From Deltaproteobacteria bacterium (GTDB taxonomy: Bacteria > Myxococcota > XYA12-FULL-58-9 > JAUUZB01): a stretch of 5,473 bases of DNA. This document shows, piece by piece, positions 1 through 5,291 of this stretch. Both the position numbers and the translations under genes were made by a program. How positions within the stretch are numbered: position 1 is the stretch's first letter; every line of letters starts with the position of its first letter. The notes under the pieces were generated by a model. The model worked only from the letters and a program-made list of their open reading frames with translations. It did no database searches and had not been told where the DNA came from. Location: the NCBI GenBank assembly GCA_030590185.1, contig JAUUZB010000359.1, positions 1 through 5,473 on the forward strand, given 5' to 3'.

Positions 1-2256
1 ACGAGTGTCGAGTTCGACGACAACATCAACGTTACGTTCACGCCGGAGGATTTTACCCAGCCCGACGAGGATGGCGACGGGGTCACCAATTGGGCCGCCT
101 TTGCTCGCGGTTGCGATGTCGCGGACAGCGCCAGCTGCAGCTGGCTCGACGTCTCTGCCGGAGGGCTCCACACCTGCGCCATCGCCCAAAGCCGAGAGCT
201 CTATTGTTGGGGGGACAACAGCCAGCATCAGCTGGGTGTTGACCTTCCCAATAGCGCCCGGGAGACCGGGACGCCGGTCTTGGTGCCCCACGACGATAGC
301 TCGCGACACTACGCTCAGGTCTCGGCGGGGCTATTTCACACCTGCGCCGTCGACTCGGAAGGGGAGCTCTTCTGTTGGGGGCAAAATCTGTTCGGCCAGA
401 TCGGCAACGGTACGACCCAAGAGCAATTGGCGCCGGAGCTCATCCTCGGGGGCGAAAATATGTGGACGATGGTGGACGCGAGCGACAGGCACTCCTGCGC
501 GATCAACCGGGACACCACGCTCTACTGTTGGGGTGACGACACGGACTATCGCCTCGGGCTCGAAGACGGCACCGGGTTGCTGGTCGACGCACCGGCCAAG
601 GTCGCCGATGGAGATTCCGGCAGTCCCGACGGTTGGACCTACGTCACCTCTGGGCCGGATGATATCTGTGGCCTCAAGGGTGACCAGCTCTATGGTTGGG
701 GGACCAACGCCCAAGGGCTCGTTAACGGCGATGACGCAGGTTCTGCCGTTACCTCTCCGTTTTTCATGCGTAGCGACGCGGTCGCGGTCGCGGTCGGGGC
801 CCAACACATTTGCAAGACCAGCTCCAGCGGCGAAACCATTTGTTGGGGAGACGACACACGACATCAGATCCTCCTTGAAAACCCCCAGGACGTCGGCTTC
901 ATCTCGGCGGGTGCCGATCACACCTGCGGCATCAACTCCAATGGCGGGGTCCAGTGTTGGGGCAACGATCACCACGGGCGCCTCGGGGTCATTCCGGTCA
1001 ACAACGGCACGGACCATCTCACTCTCGTCACCGAGATCAGTAACGCCGTACAGATGAGCGCCGGCCTCAGTCACACCTGCGTCCGCACGTCGGTGGACCT
1101 CCATTGCTGGGGCTCGAACAGTCACGGCCAGCTCGGCAACGGCAACACCGGACTCAAGCGGGCGCCGGCCGCTCTCGGCTTGGACGGCTACGTGGGTGTC
1201 ACCGCCGGTGCGCGCCACACCTGTGCCTGGGATAGTAACAACATCACCTGTTGGGGGGCCAACGAGGTCGGGCAGCTGGGTAACAGCACAAATGTTCCGC
1301 GCCAGACCGGTACCCAGATCTCAGGAGCCGCGGAAATTCCCGTCTCGGTTGGGGCCGGCGCCCACCATACCTGCGCCCTCCGTCAGGCCGACACCATTAG
1401 CTGCTGGGGAGGCAACACCGCCAACCAGGTGCAATCTGGCGCCACCCCGTACTCCACCTCACCGGTTGCGGTCATCAATCCGGCCAGCGGCGTTTGGGAG
1501 ACCCTCGCGGTGGGGAGCGATCACAATTGCGCCGTCGGTGATGATGGGGGCGTGGACTCGGTCTATTGCTGGGGCTCCAACAGTCTCGGTCAGGCAGGAG
1601 AAACTTCTTTGGGGGCGACCGTTGGGGCGCCCTCCATCGCCTTTGACGCTTGGACGTCCACCTTCTCCGGGTTGGCCGCCGGGACCGAGCACACCTGCGC
1701 CTATGCCGATGGCGCCGCTGCCGTCTGCTTTGGTCAACTCGGAACGATCACCTCCGCTGACGACAATGCCGCGGTCGGGAATACCTCGACCACCTGGGCC
1801 GACGCGAGTGGCGGCGAGGGTTTCCATTGCGCCCTCAACGATGCCACGGGCAGCAACAACATCCGCTGCTGGGGCGTGAACGACGCGGGGCAGCTCGCAT
1901 CGGGCAACACCGTCGACAACACGACGCCAAGTGAGATCGCGTCTATGAGCTACAGCGATTTCATCGCCGTCGCCGCCGGCCAGCGCCATGCCTGTGCCAT
2001 CAGTGATGCCAACGGTCTGTTTTGCTGGGGCGACAATTACTACGGCCAGGTTGGCCATGACCTGCCGAACCTCAACGAGATCGACGCGACTTCCGTGGGC
2101 AGCGCGACTGACTGGGACACCGTGTCTGCGGGTGACACCCATACCTGCGCCACCCGCGGTGGATCGGTGTTCTGCTGGGGCGACAACTACGACGGCCAAC
2201 TCGGCACCGGTGATGCGTGGGATGAGGTCCCGTTCGAGGTCCCGCTGCCCTACTGA
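1..2256 (+). CDS. RCC1-repeat (double beta-propeller) extracytoplasmic protein, 5' truncated
   Basis: The frame is open from the first base to TGA at 2254-2256, giving 751 residues; the true start lies outside the window. The ATG at 280 falls inside the second repeat region, so it is not a credible start. Residues 1-47 are the end of an unidentified N-terminal region and include the calcium-loop-like DEDGDGVTN (residues 22-30) and two cysteines (38, 46). From residue 48 to the end there are 14 RCC1-type units with the pattern V-x-AG-xx-HTCA ... CWG-x-N-xx-GQLG, spaced about 50 residues apart. Paired cysteines in 13 of 14 units suggest one disulfide per blade and hence a location outside the cytoplasm; this is inference, because the signal peptide would be off-window. 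Bacterial RCC1 proteins usually act as binding scaffolds, and no enzymatic domain is visible. The ligand is unknown. The protein ends right after the last blade with no anchor or sorting tail. The repeat family assignment is secure, the role is not. Confidence 0.9.
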   Translation, partial: TSVEFDDNINVTFTPEDFTQPDEDGDGVTNWAAFARGCDVADSASCSWLDVSAGGLHTCAIAQSRELYCWGDNSQHQLGVDLPNSARETGTPVLVPHDDSSRHYAQVSAGLFHTCAVDSEGELFCWGQNLFGQIGNGTTQEQLAPELILGGENMWTMVDASDRHSCAINRDTTLYCWGDDTDYRLGLEDGTGLLVDAPAKVADGDSGSPDGWTYVTSGPDDICGLKGDQLYGWGTNAQGLVNGDDAGSAVTSPFFMRSDAVAVAVGAQHICKTSSSGETICWGDDTRHQILLENPQDVGFISAGADHTCGINSNGGVQCWGNDHHGRLGVIPVNNGTDHLTLVTEISNAVQMSAGLSHTCVRTSVDLHCWGSNSHGQLGNGNTGLKRAPAALGLDGYVGVTAGARHTCAWDSNNITCWGANEVGQLGNSTNVPRQTGTQISGAAEIPVSVGAGAHHTCALRQADTISCWGGNTANQVQSGATPYSTSPVAVINPASGVWETLAVGSDHNCAVGDDGGVDSVYCWGSNSLGQAGETSLGATVGAPSIAFDAWTSTFSGLAAGTEHTCAYADGAAAVCFGQLGTITSADDNAAVGNTSTTWADASGGEGFHCALNDATGSNNIRCWGVNDAGQLASGNTVDNTTPSEIASMSYSDFIAVAAGQRHACAISDANGLFCWGDNYYGQVGHDLPNLNEIDATSVGSATDWDTVSAGDTHTCATRGGSVFCWGDNYDGQLGTGDAWDEVPFEVPLPY
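64..90 (+). other. Calcium-loop-like motif (thrombospondin type 3 / EF-hand-like)
   Basis: The codons read D-E-D-G-D-G-V-T-N, residues 22-30 of the partial protein. Acidic side chains at positions 1, 3 and 5 plus the final Asn match the D-x-D-G-D-G-x-x-N loops found in thrombospondin type 3 repeats and in bacterial surface-protein linkers. The usual Glu a few residues later is missing (W-A-A-F follows), so metal binding is plausible but not assured. It lies between the unseen N-terminal domain and the propeller array and may act as a calcium-stiffened linker. Confidence 0.5.
142..2253 (+). repeat. Array of 14 RCC1 repeats, probably two seven-bladed propellers
   Basis: Repeat openings read in order: WLDVSAG, YAQVSAG, WTMVDAS, WTYVTSG, AVAVAVG, VGFISAG, AVQMSAG, YVGVTAG, PVSVGAG, WETLAVG, FSGLAAG, WADASGG, FIAVAAG, WDTVSAG. 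Most then have H-T-C and, 9-14 residues on, C-W-G-x-N-x-x-G-Q-L-G. Splitting after the seventh (142-1188 and 1189-2253) gives two blocks of about 350 residues, close to the size of one RCC1 propeller. Unit 4 lacks the second cysteine and unit 11 is shortened. Units 13 and 14 are the most alike at DNA level, sharing a run over CWGDN. The repeat count is read by eye; the two-propeller split is inferred. Confidence 0.85.
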
Positions 2257-2280
2257 GGCGCAACCAACGCGCCCTTCTTT
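2257..2280 (+). terminator. Possible intrinsic terminator after the RCC1 gene
   Basis: Directly after the stop codon, GGCGC (2257-2261) and GCGCC (2269-2273) can form an all-GC 5-bp stem around a 7-nt loop, followed by the pyrimidine-rich CTTCTTT. The stem is short and the U-run is interrupted, so termination may be partial. Confidence 0.4.
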
Positions 2281-2307
2281 GACGATGGGCTCAAAATGGT
2301 CTAAATG
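2279..2307 (+). promoter_or_regulatory. Possible promoter of the toxin-antitoxin operon
   Basis: TTGACG at 2279-2284 matches the -35 consensus at five of six positions. A 17-nt spacer later, TAAATG (2302-2307) is a weak -10 candidate with three of six matches. The assignment relies mainly on the -35 and on position. If it is right, the palindromic operator starts at the -10 edge and covers the transcription start, which fits repression by the operon's own antitoxin. Confidence 0.35.
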
Positions 2308-2334
2308 ACTATCTGGAGATAGTCATATGACCAT
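2296..2334 (+). promoter_or_regulatory. Nested palindrome over the antitoxin start: probable autoregulatory operator
   Basis: The core is ATGACTATCT (2305-2314), GG, AGATAGTCAT (2317-2326): a perfect 10-bp inverted repeat with a 2-nt centre. Nearly the same centre also relates ATGGTC (2296-2301) to GACCAT (2329-2334). A second, overlapping 10-bp palindrome, GTCATATGAC (2322-2331), spans the start codon. Phd/YefM antitoxins are known to repress their own operons by binding palindromes near the start, so operator function is the expected reading. The core also contains the GGAG ribosome binding site (2315-2318), 8 nt before ATG 2327, which favours that start over the ATG at 2333. Confidence 0.7.
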
Positions 2335-2581
2335 GAAGGTGTCCGTGGCTGAGGCCAAGGCCCGGTTGTCTGAACTCCTTCGCGAGGTCGAAACGGGGGA
2401 GCGGGTGGTGGTCGAGCGCCGGGGTCGGCCCGTGGCGTTGTTGCGAGCCTACGACCGGGAGAAGGATGGTGAGGAACCGTCGTGGTTTGAGCGCCTCAAC
2501 GGGGCGCTGGCAGACACGGCGGATTTTGAGGGGATCATGAGCGACATCCTGGCGGCCAGGCGTGGGTGGGGGGAGGATTGA
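2327..2581 (+). CDS. Type II antitoxin, Phd/YefM family
   Basis: This 84-residue protein opens with the classic prevent-host-death pattern: KVSVAEAKARLSELLREVE, then GERVVVERRGRPVALL (about residues 4-42). That N-terminal half is the dimerising, DNA-binding fold of the family. The C-terminal part (WFERLNGALADTADFEG, then IMSDILAARRGWGED) matches the tail such antitoxins wrap around PIN-domain toxins. The likely role is to neutralise the toxin encoded next and, alone or with it, to repress the operon at the palindrome abutting its start. ATG 2327 is preferred because GGAG lies 8 nt upstream; ATG 2333 (Met3) is the alternative. The toxin starts 2 nt after the stop, so the genes are translationally coupled. 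Family and pairing are confident; VapB is a usable functional name, but the fold is Phd-like. Confidence 0.9.
   Translation: MTMKVSVAEAKARLSELLREVETGERVVVERRGRPVALLRAYDREKDGEEPSWFERLNGALADTADFEGIMSDILAARRGWGED
2572..2576 (+). promoter_or_regulatory. Ribosome binding site deciding the toxin start
   Basis: GGAGG lies 7 nt upstream of ATG 2584, inside the last codons of the antitoxin. It fixes the toxin start at 2584 rather than the in-frame GTG at 2566, which precedes it. Confidence 0.75.
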
Positions 2582-2583
2582 GG

Positions 2584-3009
2584 ATGTACCTTCTCGACAC
2601 GGATGTGGTGGGTCTGATGCTCAAGGGGCGGTTGCCCCGCTGGGCCCGGGATCGTTTACGGGCCACGCCTCGCGAGCGGGTGGGCATCACAGCGATCACC
2701 CTGGGGGAATTGGTCGCCGGTGCGGCGCGATCCTCGGCGCCTCGCGAGTGGTTGGCCGTTATCGACGACGCCAAGGACGGTCTCGCGTGCCTTCCCTTTG
2801 ACGCGGACGCCGCGCAACGTTTCGGGGAGCTCAGCGCGCATCTCGAGCGGCATCAGCTCACGATCCCCGAGGCCGACCTACGGGTAGCGGCCATCTGCGT
2901 GGCGGCGGACCGGATCCTGATATCCGGCAATTCCCGCTCCTATGAGAAGATCCCGGGACTGCGTTTCGAGAATTGGCTGCGGGCGGAGCGCGCGCCCTCG
3001 AGGGCGTAA
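2584..3009 (+). CDS. vapC: VapC-like PIN-domain ribonuclease toxin
   Basis: The 141-residue product has the usual length for a VapC toxin. PIN landmarks in order are YLLDTDVV with Asp5, TLGELVAGA with Glu42, EADLRVAA with Asp98, and a C-terminal ILISGNSRSYEKIPGLRFENW. These acids normally coordinate Mg2+ for cleavage of tRNA or rRNA, stopping translation in the cytoplasm. In relatives of this subgroup the last motif reads N-x-R-[DE]-F, supplying the fourth acid; here it is N-S-R-S-Y, with Ser119 at that position. Activity may therefore be reduced, or Glu121 may compensate. The start at 2584 follows a good ribosome binding site and leaves a 2-nt gap from the antitoxin stop. Family assignment is confident, catalytic competence less so, and the RNA target cannot be told from sequence. 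Confidence 0.88.
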   Translation: MYLLDTDVVGLMLKGRLPRWARDRLRATPRERVGITAITLGELVAGAARSSAPREWLAVIDDAKDGLACLPFDADAAQRFGELSAHLERHQLTIPEADLRVAAICVAADRILISGNSRSYEKIPGLRFENWLRAERAPSRA

Positions 3010-3022
3010 CGGAGCGGGCATG

Positions 3023-3041
3023 GGAGTGCGGCCCGTGCTCC
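3023..3041 (+). terminator. Hairpin downstream of the toxin gene, possible terminator
   Basis: GGAGTGCG (3023-3030) pairs with CGTGCTCC (3034-3041) across a 3-nt loop, using two G-U wobbles that pair only in plus-strand RNA. It lies 13 nt after the toxin stop. There is no clear U-run after it (GTGATTATCC), so it is a weak intrinsic terminator or an mRNA end-stabilising structure. Confidence 0.35.
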
Positions 3042-3076
3042 GTGATTATCCATCCGGAGACACTCCATCCCAACAA

Positions 3077-3092
3077 GCCATTTGAGAATGGC
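3077..3092. terminator. Short perfect hairpin in the convergent intergenic region
   Basis: GCCATT (3077-3082) and AATGGC (3087-3092) form a 6-bp stem with a 4-nt loop. On the minus strand it is followed by TTGTTGGG, so it could be a secondary terminator for the leftward operon. The stem is short and T-richness modest. Confidence 0.25.
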
Positions 3093-3116
3093 GAGGGCGG
3101 AGCCCCTGGCCGAAAC

Positions 3117-3140
3117 CCGACGGCGGACTGTGCCGGTCGG
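3117..3140 (-). terminator. Possible terminator of the calpain operon
   Basis: Read on the minus strand, CCGAC-C-GGC, a 7-nt loop, then GCC-GTCGG forms an 8-bp GC-rich stem with one bulged C, followed by GTTTCGG. It starts 17 nt after the stop codon of the 129-residue gene. The T-run is only three long, so the call rests on stem strength and position. Confidence 0.4.
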
Positions 3141-3157
3141 CAATGTGCGACAAACTC

Positions 3158-3547
3158 CTAGGACCCCTCGGCCGCGATCGACTCCTCGACCCACTCGATT
3201 CGGTAATTGTCCGGACCCCATCGACCGAGGATCACCCACTCGTCGGTGCGCTGCTCCAGCAAGAACGGACCGTGATTGCCAGCCCCCAGGGTGTACTCCC
3301 CTTGGGGCTTGGTGACCGTCAGGGACTGGCTACCCGCGGCGTCGTCCGGGAGCTCACCCCGCAGCACCCGTTTCACCGCCAGGGCGACCTTTTGACTCGC
3401 GACCTCCTGGGGCGTGCTGGTGAAGTCCTTGGGCGCCTCGACCAGCGGTGGCGCGGGGCCGGTGGAGAGCACCTCGCTCACCTCGGCCTCGATGATCAAG
3501 GCGGCGCGGGGCAACAGCTCGCGGATCGGCTCGGGGGGTATTGCCAT
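3158..3547 (-). CDS. Hypothetical 129-residue protein downstream of the calpain-like protease
   Basis: I do not recognise the family. The start is ATG at 3547-3545, 7 nt after the protease stop; no strong ribosome binding site is visible, consistent with translational coupling. The frame stays open further upstream only inside the protease gene, in the wrong frame for it. The product has no signal peptide, no membrane segment and no cysteine. Alternating hydrophobic stretches (ALIIEAEVSEVL at 16-27, KVALAVKRVL at 53-62, SLTVTKP at 75-81) suggest a small beta-rich fold. A Pro-rich insertion at about 30-47 separates the first two. The distinctive C-terminal half has AGNHGPFLLE (89-98) and VILGRWGPDNYRIEWVEESI (105-124). 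Co-expression with a cysteine protease suggests an inhibitor, chaperone or accessory subunit, which is inference from position only. Confidence 0.8.
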   Translation of the reverse strand: MAIPPEPIRELLPRAALIIEAEVSEVLSTGPAPPLVEAPKDFTSTPQEVASQKVALAVKRVLRGELPDDAAGSQSLTVTKPQGEYTLGAGNHGPFLLEQRTDEWVILGRWGPDNYRIEWVEESIAAEGS

Positions 3548-3554
3548 GGCCGGC

Positions 3555-5291
3555 TCAGTCGACCGTATAGAGGGTCTGGTAGAGCTTGGTGAAGTCTTCG
3601 AGCTTGAGCATGAAGATACCGTCGTTCTTGCCGTCACCGGGGTAGGGCTCGGACTCGCCCCACGGGTTGCGGATCTCGACGTAGCGCTCGCCGTCCTTCT
3701 CCTCGACGCCGTAGATCGAGTAGCTGTGGTTCGGGTAAACGCCGGTGTTGGTGTAGCGGTTGCTATCATCCTTGCCATAGGTGCCGGCGCTGACCGGGAA
3801 ACCCTTGCCGCGGGCGTCCTTGATCTTGTTCCAGACCCGATCTTCGCTGCCGGGGCGAACCGACATGTTGTCGGAGTCGCGGCCGAGCACCTCGGTGAAT
3901 ACCCGGCTCGAGGAGCCGCCGTTGCCGATGGTGTTGAAGCTGCCCTTCCACTGGGCGTAGGCCTTTTCCAGAATAGGCCACCAGAGCTCCATGGTCTCGG
4001 CTTTGGTCGAGCCAGAGCTCGATCCGTAAATAGGGCCGCCCCAGGAGCGGGACCAGAGGTCGCCGTCGACGGTGATTTTGACGTCCTTATAACTGCGGGT
4101 GCGCCAGTCGCGCTCCTTGAAGGTCACGGTGAAGGTGCCGTCGTCGTTTTGTTTGATCAGGTCCTCGAACAGCCCCGGCTTGGCGTAGGCGATCGAGGCG
4201 ATGGCGCTCGGCAGGTAGCAATCACCGATGGAGCCCTGCTCCACGTCGGTCGCCTTGGCGCCATTCTTGAACAGCGGTCCGGTGTAGCGGACCTTGGAGT
4301 AGCGCGGCGTGCCGTCGTCGCGACACTCGTCCTTGTGGAGCTTCGGGTCCGGCAGATCGATGCCGGTGTCGACGTCGTCGCCGCCCGGGACCTTGACCGT
4401 GCCGACCGAGCGGGCAAAGTCGGTGTTGTTGGTGCCGTCCGAGGCGTGCACCGTGAAGGTGTCCCCGGCCTTCCCCGGCAGCTCCATGGCGCCGCCGAAG
4501 GTCCCTTCCTTGTTCATGGTGAAGGTGCGGTGCTCGCCGGTGCGCTCGTTGACGAGGCGGACCTCGGCGCCCGGCTCGCTGATCTGGCGGCTCGAGTTGA
4601 TGTTGAAGAGCTTGACCTTGTCGTTGCCGAGGTCCTCGAGGCCGATGCGCGCCAGTTTGACCTGTGCGTCGCGGGTGTCGACTCCCATGCCGGTGGCGCG
4701 AATGTCGATCCAGCTGCCGACCTTGCCCTGGGCGTCGCGTTTGCGCAGGCGGATGATGTCACCCTCCTGCATGTCTGGCAGCCGGCCGGTGAACTGGCCG
4801 TTGGCGTCCGACTTGCCGAGCACGAAGGTGTCGTCGGTGTGCAGGCGCTTTTCCGGTGCGGTGGTGAGGTTGATCGCCTCGATGGTGGCGCCCGGGGCCA
4901 CGGTGCCCTTGATCAGCCCGCCGGTCTGGTCACCGATGATGGTGAGCGCAGCGTCATCCGCGACCACCGGTTGGCGACCGACCACCTCGGTGAGAAAGTT
5001 ACGCACCTCGTCGGTCATGGCCACGGTGCCCTCGTCGAGGATCGCGCAGAGGTCCTTTTTTTCCGAGGCGCTCATGCCCTTCTCGACCAACGCGAGCTGT
5101 TCACCGCGGGTGATGCCGGGGCGCGAGAGCTGCGCCTCCATCTCGTCGGCGTTGCTGGACCAGCGATCCGCCACCGCCGCCAGGAGCTTCTTGAGGTTGT
5201 TGTTGTCGATCTTGAAGTCGGGCCGGTCCCGCTGCTGAGCCTCGAGGGCGCGGTAGGCGGTGTTGAGCTGGGTGTCACGGATGGTGGGCAT
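3555..5291 (-). CDS. Calpain-family (peptidase C2) cysteine protease with N-terminal beta-sandwich domains
   Basis: The 578-residue product ends in a calpain catalytic domain (about residues 335-578). The oxyanion Gln352 and nucleophile Cys358 lie in EQGSIGDCYL, His522 in YPNHSYSIYG and Asn542 in EIRNPWG; the Q-to-C spacing of six matches calpains. WWPILEKAYAQWKG (438-450) is a further family landmark. Tyr359 replaces the Trp that usually follows the catalytic Cys. Residues 1-105 look mostly helical. Residues 113-203 and 224-302 look like two Ig-like or carboxypeptidase-regulatory-like beta-sandwiches, with GTVAPGATIEAIN and EPGAEVRLVNERTG as paired openings. A linker at 303-334, rich in Asp and Gly with Cys323, joins them to the protease. 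No signal peptide is visible, so it is cytoplasmic or exported by a non-Sec route. ATG 5291 has AAGG 8 nt upstream. Calpains cut a few sites in folded proteins, often with Ca2+; calcium use here is unknown. The 129-residue gene follows by 7 nt. Confidence 0.92.
   Translation of the reverse strand: MPTIRDTQLNTAYRALEAQQRDRPDFKIDNNNLKKLLAAVADRWSSNADEMEAQLSRPGITRGEQLALVEKGMSASEKKDLCAILDEGTVAMTDEVRNFLTEVVGRQPVVADDAALTIIGDQTGGLIKGTVAPGATIEAINLTTAPEKRLHTDDTFVLGKSDANGQFTGRLPDMQEGDIIRLRKRDAQGKVGSWIDIRATGMGVDTRDAQVKLARIGLEDLGNDKVKLFNINSSRQISEPGAEVRLVNERTGEHRTFTMNKEGTFGGAMELPGKAGDTFTVHASDGTNNTDFARSVGTVKVPGGDDVDTGIDLPDPKLHKDECRDDGTPRYSKVRYTGPLFKNGAKATDVEQGSIGDCYLPSAIASIAYAKPGLFEDLIKQNDDGTFTVTFKERDWRTRSYKDVKITVDGDLWSRSWGGPIYGSSSGSTKAETMELWWPILEKAYAQWKGSFNTIGNGGSSSRVFTEVLGRDSDNMSVRPGSEDRVWNKIKDARGKGFPVSAGTYGKDDSNRYTNTGVYPNHSYSIYGVEEKDGERYVEIRNPWGESEPYPGDGKNDGIFMLKLEDFTKLYQTLYTVD

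Noticed and set aside
331..1218. 295-codon open frame on the minus strand
   Set aside because: It lies antisense to the RCC1 repeats, whose periodic motif and codon pattern are unmistakable. Its own translation is Val/Arg/Gly-rich with no recognisable domain, as expected for a shadow frame in GC-rich DNA.
142..2253. RCC1 repeats as a chromatin or Ran exchange factor
   Set aside because: The repeat is a general beta-propeller module in bacteria; paired cysteines and the calcium-loop motif argue for an extracellular protein, and no nuclear context exists.
280..2256. RCC1 protein starting at ATG 280
   Set aside because: This codon is in the middle of the repeat array; a complete first repeat and a calcium-loop motif lie in frame upstream, so the gene extends beyond the left edge.
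2566..2583. Toxin start at GTG 2566
   Set aside because: The strong GGAGG site lies downstream of this codon and 7 nt before ATG 2584, and PIN toxins normally begin right at the M-x-L-L-D motif.
3158..3778. Longer 206-residue version of the small downstream protein
   Set aside because: It would overlap the protease catalytic domain by over 200 nt and adds a Thr/Ser/Arg-rich stretch typical of an out-of-frame reading. ATG 3547, 7 nt after the protease stop, is the natural start.
4309..5238. 309-codon open frame on the plus strand
   Set aside because: It is antisense to the calpain gene; the product is Ser/Arg/Pro-rich low-complexity sequence without family motifs or a ribosome binding site I would trust.
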